From the NCBI GenBank assembly GCA_963575745.1, contig CAUYUJ010009554.1:1-33603 (forward strand): DNA of 33,603 bases. The letters are read 5' to 3'. The position numbers and the translations under genes were made by a program. This document shows positions 8,136 to 17,610 of this stretch, in pieces (the first letter of the stretch is position 1; every line of letters starts with the position of its first letter). Below the pieces are notes generated by a model. The model saw only the letters and a program-made list of their open reading frames with translations, ran no database searches and had not been told where the DNA came from. This DNA comes from Prorocentrum cordatum. Lineage: Eukaryota > Sar > Dinophyceae > Prorocentrales > Prorocentraceae.

Positions 8136-11100
8136 TTACTCAGAGGCAGCGCCAGCCGCGTGAGAAACGATCGCGGCTTCGGCTGCCGAAACATGCATAG
8201 CCTCTAGAACAGACTTGCTGGGACCCGATCTGGACGGATGGAGGCCTCGCCTGATCCTGCTGAGGTTTTCGAGGCCTTTGCCAGTGGGTCCCAGGGCCCT
8301 GCGCTCTCCCACTTGGTGGGTGAGAGGGCAAGGGAACTGTAAGCTTTTGACCTGGTGTGTGGCCGTATGGCCGCACTTCACGCAGAAGAACATTTGCCAC
8401 TTGGGGATGGTGGCCAACGTGTGGGAGGGGTGTATCGCCTTGCCACTGATCACACGGGGACCCCTCGACCACAGCACCTCGCCACACGCAGCAAACTCGG
8501 GAAGGGGGCAAGGCGGTACACACTCCGTGGCGGCGGCTGGAATAACCTGGCAAGCATCGACGATGATGAGGCAGGCAGAGCATCGCCATTTGTCTGCACA
8601 CCGCTCGAATTTGTGCTGTGAAGCCGCGATCGCGGTCTGCAACAGAGAACGAGGGGCTGCCTCCTGCGTGGGTTGCCTCTCTGGCCACAGTCCTCGAGGC
8701 TCTGAATTCTTTCCTAAGGAACGTAGGATTAGTCGTGCCCGCTGTCGGACAATCGCTGCGATAGCATCGTATTCGTCAGTCCTGGGCACAAGCGGGAGGG
8801 CAAGGGTGGCCGACTTGTGGGCCGCGCTTCCCGCAAGCTCATCGGCTTGCTGATTGCCGAGAGCTAGGAATTTCTGAAAACCGTGAAGAGTCTGGGGATC
8901 GGCGTGAGATGGGGTCCAGAGCACCGTGACCGAGGAGACGCCGCAAGGTCGATCCTGCACGAGATGCCGAATTCTCAGCCAGAGATCTCCATTCTTATTC
9001 TTACCTCTGAGGCTGCATGGCCTGAGACATCTGCCATTCTGCCAACCACGCTGCAAGGCTAGGTGATCGGTAACAAACGTGAAATCCTGATGGCACGTCT
9101 CTAGTGCCAGGCAAAACGCATATAATTCTCCCCTTGGGACGGTCTGGCGGGGGCCTGGGAGGGGGGCAAGGAGGCCCGCGCGGAGGGTCCAGGAGGCCGA
9201 GGGAGGGTTCCAACGGAGGGCCGCGAGGCCAGATCCGACGCGACGTCGCCTGACGTCGTCAGAAAAGGCACCGCCAGACCCGTCACCAAAAAGAAACAAC
9301 TCACCCTCTGCGTTACGAGCACCTTCCCAGGACGGCAAACCCTCTCGCACCGCACCAACAAACTCCCACCCGTCCCTCCCAGTCAATGGCTCGAACGTGG
9401 GCGTAGTGAGAGCAACAGAGGGAATGCCACGGAGCCACAAGGCGGGGTCGGCGTCGGCCCCCGCCAAGGCTCGCGGCAGTAGCTTGTCGCTGGCCTCAAA
9501 CTCGGGTCCAACGTTCGCCTCGCACTGCCACATTCGGTGAAACAAGGTTTCAGGAACTCCAGCGCTGCAGCGGTCGCAGTTCCTGTAGATCTGGTAGCCC
9601 GCGTTGTGGAGGCGGTCCCTGGTCCACTGTCCTCCGCTGATGATGGTGTTGTTGAGGGCCCAGTCGCTGAAGTCGCCGTTTGCGAGGAACCTCCTTTGTT
9701 CAATGCGGATAGTGACCATGTCTGCGCCTCCAGCCAGCGTGTCTCCATGGGCATGCGTAGCGGCCTGCGTCCAGAGGAGCCTGTGTAAATCCTCGCTGAG
9801 GTCCTGCAATACTGTGTGAATGTCGGCGTCGAGGAGGTCGGGGTCGTCGGCAGGGGGGAGGTTCCACTCCTCGATGTAGCCGTCCTTCGTACGCCTCCAC
9901 TTGGTAGCTGAGGTCGGCTCCCAACTAGCCTCCAGCAGGGTCGCGATGGCCGCGCCTGTGGGGCCCTTGACCTTACACCACAGCTTGGGGCCAGCGGCGA
10001 GCAAGGTGGTCTTGATCCTTGGCCAGGCTCTGATGATCCTGGCGTGCGTGCTCGGGTGGCGTATCCAGTGCTGAAGCCAAGCCTCGATGAACTCGATCCT
10101 TAGGGAAACTCCTGGGTCCATGCCGTCAAAAGTGGCGCCGAGGAGGGAGGTGAGGCATCGGCCTGCGGCAGCGCCCGTGGCTGCAATGGCGGCCTGACGC
10201 CGCCAGCGTAGTAGAGCGTGCCGAGCGAGGCCGTGAACCTGATGACCAAATACTCCTTCTGGGAGAACACCAGTGCGCCACAGTCCAGCTGAGATTCGGG
10301 CCTGCTGTGCAGTGCTCCGTAGTCGGTGTATCTTGCGAAACCTGGCTGTGGCTGAGATCTGTCGCTTCCTGGCTTTGGCTTGTACACGTCGAGTAGCCGC
10401 GGCCGCGTCAACTCCAAGGTCGACGGCCGTGGAGGTCGCAGTAACTGGGATGTCGTACTGTCGCATCTTCTTGGCTAGCGAGTGGCGGACCTTGGGAGGG
10501 GAGCCAATGAGGACGGTCTTGTCTGAGATAGGCAGCTCGAACTCCTTTAATCCGTCGCAGAGCGTCCTGGCGGCACGGGGGAGGTGCTTCTGTAAAGCAC
10601 GTAGGACTCCTTCGACTCGAAGAACCGTGTCGTCGACGAAGGTCCACATCTGGGCAAGCTCTGCCTGAGCTTGGGCTTGTCGAAGAATTGGTAGCAAAAT
10701 AAGTCGTGCCAGGGTGGTGCCGTGAGGGGAGCCTGCAATGATGCCTTTGGAGGCGAAGATAGGCATACTCACCCATTGCCGACTGCGCAAGAATCTGGGC
10801 GCCAGGTATAGCTGCACCTCCAATAATAGAATGATGGGAGGAAAGCCGCAGTTGAGGCCGACCATGATGAGGTTGGCGAGCTTGATATTGTCGCAGAACT
10901 TCTGGATGTCTAAGAGCAAGGTCGCCGACTGTATGCCAAGTGCTGAGGCTGTCTCGTCTAACAAGGCCCTATGTAGGGCGGCTTGGAGAGCTGAAGAGCC
11001 TTTGATGGCTGTAGTCCAAAAGTCGCCCAGACCTTGCGTCCAGGCTGCCGATGCGGTAGATCTAATGCGAGACCAGAGTCTGGCCATATGAGGGAGCATG

Positions 11101-13533
11101 CCGAGGACCCTGTCGCCTCCAGACTTCTTGGCGGCGAGAGCTGCAATGGTGCCTGAAATTTGTAGTGGCCAGATGCCTGCTTGCTCCACTGAGTTGAGGA
11201 TATCTGCATAAGCTTCGACTGCTGGTTCTGGTAATCGATGGAGGTCGCGAGGTCCTAGGGCGCCAACTCCGTGTGCTCTACTGGGTGGCATGCGGCCGTG
11301 AATGCGGTGTACGATCTCGGCTGTGATGGGCTCGAGCGGTTGATGAGCAGCTGCTGCCTTGGCCTTTGACAGGGCCTGGAGGATGTCGTCGGAGGTCTCG
11401 GTGGCTTGCCATACTTGCTGCCATTGTTGCTTCTTGTTGTCCATGATGACGGTGGGGTCAGCGATGGTCAGGTTGGCCGTGTAGGCCTCGATGTGACGTG
11501 CGGGTGCTGGCTTGACATGGGCGTGTAGTACTCCAGGGCGGTGCTTCCATTGCTGGGCGAGCCAAGCCCCGCAGGCCCTCTTGGACTTGGCGAGGGCGGC
11601 CGAGAGGGCTCTGGAGGCCCAGGTAGAGGTAATGGTGACCAAGTCGTCGGTGTCATCCTTGTCCAGGCGCGGGGCCCAGACGAGCGCAAACCAGCGGAAG
11701 ATGGTGTCCTCATCCTTCTCGAACTGAAGGTCGTGCATGTGAGTGTTGAAGTGGTCCGCGCGCTGCTGGATGATGGTGGCCTGCTGCTGCATAAGCGCTG
11801 TGTGTTTGGGCTTGTCGTGAAGCGCGGCGTAGCGCTTGATGAGGGTGAGCGTAATTGCCCACCATTCCGAATGTGGGTCGTGTACGTGTACGCGGCCTGG
11901 GGCAGCAGCTGTCTTCTTCCAAGATAGCTGGTAGCCCTGAGCTCGGCCAGTGTATGCTGCAGCTTCCTTCGGGTCAATCTGGTGGTGGCTGGTCATGGTG
12001 TTCTCGAGCGCCGTGACCCATTTGGCGTACTTGAGGTTGAGGACGTCGGCGTCGTGCACCCAGTGTCTGCACACGAAGTGCGCGTGTGGCTGCTTACAAC
12101 GTGTGGGAACCGCTTCCTGCCATTGTTTTTCCCACAAGTCCATCGGGATGGCATAGGGGATAGGTTCCTGTGCTGCGGGCTCGTCTTGTGGCTGAAGCTG
12201 TGCTGCTGCTTGTTGGAGTTCAGGAGGTAGATCACGGAGACGTGCTGCTCGAGCTTCAGCTGTTTTACGTTTCTTGATGGCGGTCTTGCTGTCGGGGTCT
12301 GGCGGAATCCTGGGTCTGTCCACTATGGGGAAGGACTTGGGGGTATCGATCGACTGATACCACCAGGGGTCTGCACTGCCTGCTCGAACTTCAAGGCCAA
12401 CGTGGGTGGCCCAGGGTACTGTGGGGCACTGGCGAATGGAGATCGTGTGCTCGATGCCAGTCTTGACCAATGCGAAATCAAGCGTGAGTCCCTGGCCCGT
12501 GTCGCAAGTGGCGGATCCAGGTGCTCGCACGATGGTAGCATTCCATTTGGCGAGCCACTCTGTCGCTGCAAGCTGCTCAGGTGTCATGTTCCAATCGGCC
12601 AGGGTGATCCAAGGGTCTGTGAGCATAGTAACGAACGCTCCCAGCGAAAGTAGCTTATCGTGTACTGCACCCTCGATCTGCCTGTGGGGTTCCAGATACG
12701 CGGCAATAACAACCAAGTTGCCAGAACGTCTGTGCCATACCATGGGCGTGAAGCCGAGGAACGGGTCAGGCCTGCGCTGGGAGATGGCAAGGTCACGGAG
12801 GTGGTTGAACGTGGTGGCCTGGACATGGTACCTGGATAAGATGATCTCGCCACCCGTGTTGCCGCCGTCTGATCTACTGGTAGGAGTGGCCGTAGTCGAT
12901 GATATTCTCCAACCATCCACTGCTAGCTTGTCGTAGATGGGCGGCGCTTTTCCAGGCGAGATGTGTGTTTCAACTAATGCTACCATCTGATATTGCTTGC
13001 CTGGTCCTGCCAACCATTTCTCCGACTGTGGTCCCCATTGAGTAATGTTGGAGAAGAACAGGGAATGGTCTGACAGCGGGGGCTTCGTAGGGCCTTCGTC
13101 TTGGTAGGCGGGACTAGGGTCGGCTCTCGGGCTGCTGGGCTTCCATGGCCCTTTCCCTGCGGGGGTGTCGACAGCTTTCGCCATCTCATCGCCCCCTACC
13201 AAGGACTGCGTCTTGGGCGGGGCGGCATCAGGGTTTGCCTTTGGCGAAGGCTCCCCTGGTTCCTGTACCACATGCACGTCGACAGCTTGTGCCGTCTCTT
13301 CGCTCCCTACCGAGGACAGCGTCTCGGGCGGAGCGGCATCAGGGTCGGACCGCGCAGCACGATGCGGCTGCCCTGGGTCCCATACCACGGGGTCGACGGT
13401 CTGTGCCGCCTCATCGCCCCCCTACCGAGGACAGCGTCTCGGGCGGGGCGGTAGCGTACTGCTCGGAAACTGCGAAATCGATGTGGGCGTGCAACTCGGC
13501 CAGCTCGTCGAACGGGTCGAGGACTGCGTCCAT
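8136..13533 (-). CDS. LINE ORF2: endonuclease-reverse transcriptase-RNase H polyprotein
   Basis: Catalyses target-primed reverse transcription. The open frame from 13,388 encodes 1,750 residues but begins with GTG. The likely ATG is at 13,533 (MDAVLDPFDELAEL), joined through a one-base shift at 13,417-13,422. Residues below count from 13,388. Endonuclease: SNITQWG (N114), LVETH (E140), ADWN (D265/N267), LDF (D304) and THVGLE (H329). Reverse transcriptase: motif A LLLDIQKFCD (D827, K830, D833), motif B AGSPHGTTLA (885-894), motif C FVDD (917-920) and motif D K957. Zinc knuckle: C1271, C1274, H1284, C1289. RNase H: FGDGSG (D1369), RGELYAF (E1421), VTDHLAL (D1441) and GNQQADELA (D1516). C-terminal zinc ribbon: C1603/C1606 and C1669/C1672. 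All catalytic residues expected are present. The stop is TAA. The N-terminus is a three-copy tandem repeat of about 37 residues. It acts with ORF1 protein on its own mRNA. Confidence 0.93.
13180..13450 (-). repeat. Three tandem 37-38-codon repeats in the ORF2 N-terminus
   Basis: Copies begin at plus-strand positions of about 13,180, 13,291 and 13,405, with periods of 111 and 114 bp. Each encodes a version of APPETLSSVG..E.AQAVD followed by a Pro-rich spacer. The copy nearest the start has six C at 13,417-13,422, where the copy at 13,192-13,196 has five. This exposes the one-base insertion that separates the ATG from the long frame. Confidence 0.85.
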
Positions 13534-13624
13534 TGTATTGATGATCGGTGGGTTGTCGTAGATCGTGGTCTCTGACGGTAGGCGTCCCGTCTCACCATTC
13601 CGTCCAGGGTCGGGTTGTAGTCGG

Positions 13625-14851
13625 CTACAGAGGCTGCTGCGGTCCAGCGGCGGCGGCAGCAGTGGGCTTGCGCATCTGGCTGAGCATCTTCTGTGCCTTG
13701 TCTTCGAGGTCGGGGTCCTTGTTGAGTGCAGGTGCAGGCTGTGTGGCGTAGCCGCCGTCAGAAGAAGCGCCAGCAGCAGGTGCGGGGGGCTCATCGCTTG
13801 GCGCCGCTGGCGGAGAGGGCGCAGTGCCCTCAGCATCCGCTGCGGCTGCCGCTGGGGGTTCGCCTGCTGCAGCCGAGGCGGCGGGCGGTGATCCACCTCC
13901 CTCTCTGGCGTGCCCATCCTCGTCAGCGCGCTGCCGCTTGGAGGCGAAGCGCGTGCGCATGGTGCTGGCCTCTGCTCGGAGCTGGCTGATGCGGCTGGCG
14001 GTGTTGCCGAAGAGCTCAGTGACCTTGGCCTTGAGCTCCGTGGCAAAGCGCTGTTGCAGGGATTCCCATGCCTGGCGGTCGCTGTCGTCGATGTCGAGGC
14101 CTTGGAGATCGAACGCTGCACCCGCTTCGATGGAGATGTCGCCGTCCTCGAGGAGGCTGGTGAGGTTGAAGGTCGGGTTCTGCTGCGACGGCGTAGAAGT
14201 AGCTGTGCCGCCCTTGCGGGCGGCTTGGAGTGCGTCGAGAGCCGCTTGGGCCTCCGCCTGGGCTTCAGCCAACTTGTAGGCGGCCTCCTCCGACGCCTGC
14301 TTGCGCTCTGTGTACCAGCTGAGCGCCTTCTGCTCGCTCTCCAGCAGCCTCTCCAGGTTGTTCTTGCAGCGGCGCTCCGTAGCCTGGGCGCGGCTGTAGA
14401 TGTCGTTGAGGTCGGCTGGCTTCTGCGGCTGGGGCGGCGGAATCTGCGACTTGATGCCGTCAATGGCTGCCTTGTCGATGTGGGGGGCGATCGCCTGGAG
14501 CTCCGCCAAGATGTCCTCGGCGGAGCGAGCCTTGGGGGTGTCGTTCTTGCTGGCCCACCAGTCGTCGTCTTGGTCCTTGCCGTTGCCCTTGCCACGGCGG
14601 CGGCGGGACTTGGGCCATGATGACCACGGCTCCCAACCTCCCTCGGGGCTGGACTGCTGGGTGCACTTGGCCTCGGCCTGGGCTGCGGCTGAGACACGGG
14701 CCGCCCAAGCACCTTGCACCGGAGGCGGGGCATCTGTCCACGGCGCCAAAGCTTTGCCACACCAGTAGCACGTCTGCTTGGTCTTCCAGTTCCAGGCGTA
14801 CGAGCAGGAGTAGCACTTGACGTAGCCGCTGCGCTGCTGCGGAGGCGCCAT
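13625..14851 (-). CDS. LINE ORF1: zinc-finger, coiled-coil RNA-binding-type protein
   Basis: A 408-residue protein encoded directly upstream of ORF2 on the same strand, ending TAG and starting at ATG 14,851. Residues 13-31 form C-x2-C-x11-C-x2-C (C13, C16, C28, C31) with Trp and aromatic residues between the pairs. This resembles a RanBP2-type zinc finger, although the spacing is one residue longer than usual. A basic RRRRGKGNGKDQ patch follows at about 84-95. Residues of about 110-215 and 258-310 are Glu/Lys/Ala/Leu-rich and predicted coiled coil. The C-terminal 90 residues are Ala/Pro-rich and probably disordered. LINE ORF1 proteins typically coat the element RNA, and I infer that role from position and architecture. 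No esterase or RRM domain is visible. I chose this frame over a longer overlapping one because only this one has ordered motifs. Confidence 0.85.
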   Translation of the reverse strand: MAPPQQRSGYVKCYSCSYAWNWKTKQTCYWCGKALAPWTDAPPPVQGAWAARVSAAAQAEAKCTQQSSPEGGWEPWSSWPKSRRRRGKGNGKDQDDDWWASKNDTPKARSAEDILAELQAIAPHIDKAAIDGIKSQIPPPQPQKPADLNDIYSRAQATERRCKNNLERLLESEQKALSWYTERKQASEEAAYKLAEAQAEAQAALDALQAARKGGTATSTPSQQNPTFNLTSLLEDGDISIEAGAAFDLQGLDIDDSDRQAWESLQQRFATELKAKVTELFGNTASRISQLRAEASTMRTRFASKRQRADEDGHAREGGGSPPAASAAAGEPPAAAAADAEGTAPSPPAAPSDEPPAPAAGASSDGGYATQPAPALNKDPDLEDKAQKMLSQMRKPTAAAAAGPQQPL

Positions 14852-14991
14852 GGACGAGCTGAGGAACAGAGAAAGCTCACCTGCGGGCAGCAGGAGGCAC
14901 GCGGAGCGTTGAACAAAACTGTCGGGCTAGAGAGCCCTGGCACTGGCCGCGGACTAGCGGTATCCACTTGTTCCCCTGCGGAACTAGGCAT

Positions 14992-15013
14992 CTTGAGCCA
15001 AAATGGCTACGGA
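14992..15013 (-). other. Full-length dinoflagellate spliced leader (dinoSL)
   Basis: The minus strand reads TCCGTAGCCATTTTGGC followed by TCAAG, identical at all 22 positions to the dinoflagellate spliced leader (first base D, here T). It is followed at once by ATGCCTAG, the start of the LINE leader. Its first bases TCC merge with the (TCC)n tract on its 5' side. No SL RNA gene context (Sm site or downstream intron) follows, so this is a leader captured in a reverse-transcribed mRNA and not an SL gene. Confidence 0.95.
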
Positions 15014-15068
15014 GGAGGAGAAGGAGGAGGAAGAGGAGGAGGAGGAGGAGGAGGAGGAGGAGGAGGAG
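15014..15068. repeat. (GGA)n microsatellite at the 5' end of the LINE
   Basis: GGA units with a few AGA interruptions. In the LINE orientation this is (TCC)n, running without a break into the TCC that begins the spliced leader. Confidence 0.95.
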
Positions 15069-15362
15069 CGGGAGTCCAATCCGAGGCCCACCAGGTGGAG
15101 CCACGTTGGCTACGACCAGACTGGCTACAACCGCGCATGGCGCTGCCCGAAGAGAAGGCCTGGCTCCAACGAGACTTGGTGGGGTTGGACGGTCGGACGA
15201 CTTCACCTGGGTTTGGACGGACGGTCAGTCGACCCAAAACGACGTGTGCCCAAATGGCCACGGAGGCCACTGGAGGACGCACATCAGAGTGAGGGGGCTG
15301 AACCGAACGGTCATTCACTGTCCCTGGGTGCGTGGCTGAAGTAAAATTCCGCGATGCGGATT
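15069..15362. other. Spacer upstream of the LINE, with a weak SL-like word
   Basis: No gene is recognised. Positions 15,243-15,264 on the minus strand match the spliced leader at 18 of 22 positions, which may be an older relic or chance. Short GGTTGGAC/GGTCGGAC repeats are present at about 15,180-15,230. Confidence 0.45.
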
Positions 15363-16585
15363 ATTGTTGTTGTTGTTGTTGCTGCTGCTGCTGTTGTTGT
15401 TGTTGTTGAACACTATTACTTCTAAAGAATTATTATTGTTGGACCCCCTGGTGCACGCCCCCCGCCCAAAACCTAGGCCGCAGCTACATTTTCATCATTT
15501 TTCTGCGAAAGCTTCAGAAAAGTGGATTACCCCCGGATCCGGTTTTTTGTTGACGCTCGTTTTCCCTTGCAAAAAACAATAGAAAATGAAAATTCTTGTT
15601 CTTAGTTGATCAAATTTCAAGAATCCCTTGCAAAAAATAAGGTAAAGTGGACATTCGCGCTCGCAAGACGAAATCCTTCCAAAACCTTAGGTTTCGTAGC
15701 GATTTTAACATAAAAACATCAAAAACCCAATGGTTTTTTAAGAAAAAATTGTCAAAATGTCCTTCCGCGCGCTCTTGCGGATTCATAGGAAACACACCAC
15801 TTTTTAAACATTTCTGTCAAAAGGGTCTTTGCGTGCTACTTCTTCAGGTGCTTTGAACTTCTCCAACAACGGTTGCGCGCCTGCGAGGGCCACCATCCCT
15901 TGCAAAAAATGAGACGAAGTGCACATGCGCGCGGCCGCCGCGCGCGCATGTCGAAATCCTGCCTCTTCCGCCTGGGTTTTCAATAATTTCTGATGCGATG
16001 TTCTCCCTTTCTATGAAAACGCACTGCTTTCTCATACGTATAATTTCAGAACTTACCGTGCATGCGATCGTTTACAACATGGTGGACCGTGCGTATGTCA
16101 CGAACCTTGTATACATGTGTTTCTCTCCCTCCGTCTGGCTGTGCACGCGCGCGTTGGGCACTGAGAGTTAGGATCATAGCGCCATGAGTCTATGAGCAAT
16201 GCATGCGTCATCCTTGGGACTGTATAACATCAGTGTAACACATGTACTTCTGTAATCGCATCCCCACGAATTTGCCCCAAAAATGTGACCAACTATCTTG
16301 GCACTGCGTACCATCTCACGTGTACCGTGTACCACATCATATGTAACAGATGTGATCAACCTCTGTGGGTGTGTACCCCACGCCAGTGTAGTAGCCAGGG
16401 TCGTCCGCACGCCACGAAGTGAAGTGTCCCAACGTCATAGGGCGGGAAGCTGGGTGTGGGTGGTCTCGAAGAGTCGTTTGGATATTTGGTAGAGCTTGAA
16501 CGGCCCCCCCACGAAGTGGGGGTATTGGCTGGTGTCGCAAGAAAACCCTGGCACTGGGGAGAACACTGAGCGTTCGGGTAAAATG

Positions 16586-16633
<48 letters not shown>

Positions 16634-16672
16634 AAAAATTGTTGTTGTTGTTGTTGTTGTTGTTAAAAATTG
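15363..16672 (-). mobile_element. Module A copy 1, bounded by (CAA)n, inverted relative to the array
   Basis: Read on the minus strand it starts with (AAC)n (plus-strand GTT, 16,586-16,672), continues with ATCATTTTACCCGAACGCTC, and ends with TTCTTTAGAAGTAATAGTGT and a second (AAC)n (15,363-15,409). Its roughly 1.18-kb body matches copies at 27,669-28,886 and 31,911-33,603 almost base for base over long stretches. It includes the CCCCCAC...GTGGGGG hairpin (16,506-16,522) and three TTTTTTGCAAGGGA words. A 78-codon frame (16,174-16,410) is identical in protein to one at 32,119-32,355. I cannot name the family. No known transposon protein is visible, so it is probably non-autonomous. Confidence 0.75.
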
Positions 16673-16689
16673 TTTGTTCTTGTCGTCGT

Positions 16690-17610
16690 CCCGCCCGCGA
16701 CCCCACCCACGACCATCCCGGCGACCCACCCGCGACCCATCCGCGACCCACCCCGCGACCCACCCCGCGACTCACCCCGCGACCCACCCGCGACCCCCCC
16801 GCGACCCACCCGCGACCCACCCCGCGACCCGCCCGCGACCCACCCCGAGACCCCCCCCGCGAACCACCCGCGACCCACCCGTGACCCACCCGCGACCCAC
16901 CCGCGATCCACCCCGCGGCCCACCCGGGACCCACCCGCGACCCACCCGCGACCCACCCGCGACCCACCCCGCGACCCAAAATTTTCGGCGCCCGCGGCGG
17001 GTTTCTTTTGCAATCGTTCCAGGTGGAGAACCTGCGACCCACCCGCGACGCATCCGCGACCCACCCAAACTTTTCGGCGCCCGCGGCGGGTTTCTTTTGC
17101 ATCCGTTCCAGGTGGAGAAACTGCGACCCACCCGCGACCCAAACCGCGCCCGCGACCCACCCGCGACCCACCGCGACCCACCCGCGACCCACCCGCGACC
17201 TACCCTACGAACCACACAAGATGTTCGGCGCCTGCGGCGGGCTTGTTTTGCAGTCGTTCCAGGTGGAAAAAATGCGACCCTCCCGCGACCCAAACAGCGT
17301 TTTGTGTACAAATCAAAATTTTCGAGGCCTGCGGCGGGCTGTTTTTGAATTCCTTCCAGGTGGAGGTGGAGAGCCCGCGACCCACCCGCGACCCAAACTA
17401 CGTTCACGGAACAAGCCAAAACTTCGGCGCCTGCGGCGGGTTTCTTTTGCATTCGTTCCAGGTGGAGAACCTGCGACCCAAACCGCGTTCAGTGTACAAA
17501 TCAAAATTTTCGGCGCCTGCGGCGGGCTGTTTTTGAATTCCTCCCAGGTGGAGGTGGAGAGCCCGCGACACACCCGCGACGCAAACTACCTGCGGCGGGC
17601 TGTTTTTGCA
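16690..17610. repeat. Nested satellite: 11-bp CGCGACCCACC repeats inside a larger unit
   Basis: 16,690-16,978 is an array of CGCGACCCACC units of 10-12 bp. From 16,980 a higher-order unit appears at least six times (about 16,980, 17,070, 17,222, 17,318, 17,422 and 17,506, and partially at 17,588). It reads TTTTCGGCGCCTGCGGCGGG, then TTTCTTTTGC..TCGTTCC and AGGTGGAGA..CTGCGACCC, and is separated by variable numbers of the short repeat. Open frames in all phases are repeat by-products. Confidence 0.85.

Larger units (their letters stand above)
7998..15013 (-). mobile_element. Near-full-length SL-tagged LINE (non-LTR retrotransposon)
   Basis: The element reads right to left. It consists of a 22-nt spliced leader (14,992-15,013), a 140-nt leader, ORF1 (13,625-14,851), a 91-nt gap, ORF2 (start 13,533, stop 8,136), about 138 nt of 3' untranslated sequence, then (TCC)n. 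Endonuclease, reverse transcriptase and RNase H in one ORF2, without LTRs, integrase or protease, define a non-LTR retrotransposon of the endonuclease-type clades. Both ends abut (TCC)n in the element's sense. The RNase H, zinc knuckle and C-terminal zinc ribbon place it near RNase H-bearing LINE lineages, but clade assignment needs a reverse transcriptase phylogeny. One probable frameshift near the ORF2 start is the only lesion seen, so the insertion is recent. No target-site duplication can be read because both flanks are the same microsatellite. Confidence 0.9.

Noticed and set aside
8215-8853. Plus-strand open frames opposite ORF2
   Set aside because: They are antisense shadows of a frame with complete catalytic motifs.
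13386-13388. Codon at 13,388 as the ORF2 start
   Set aside because: It is GTG in the middle of a tandem repeat. The ATG at 13,533 one frame away is a better nuclear start, given the homopolymer shift.
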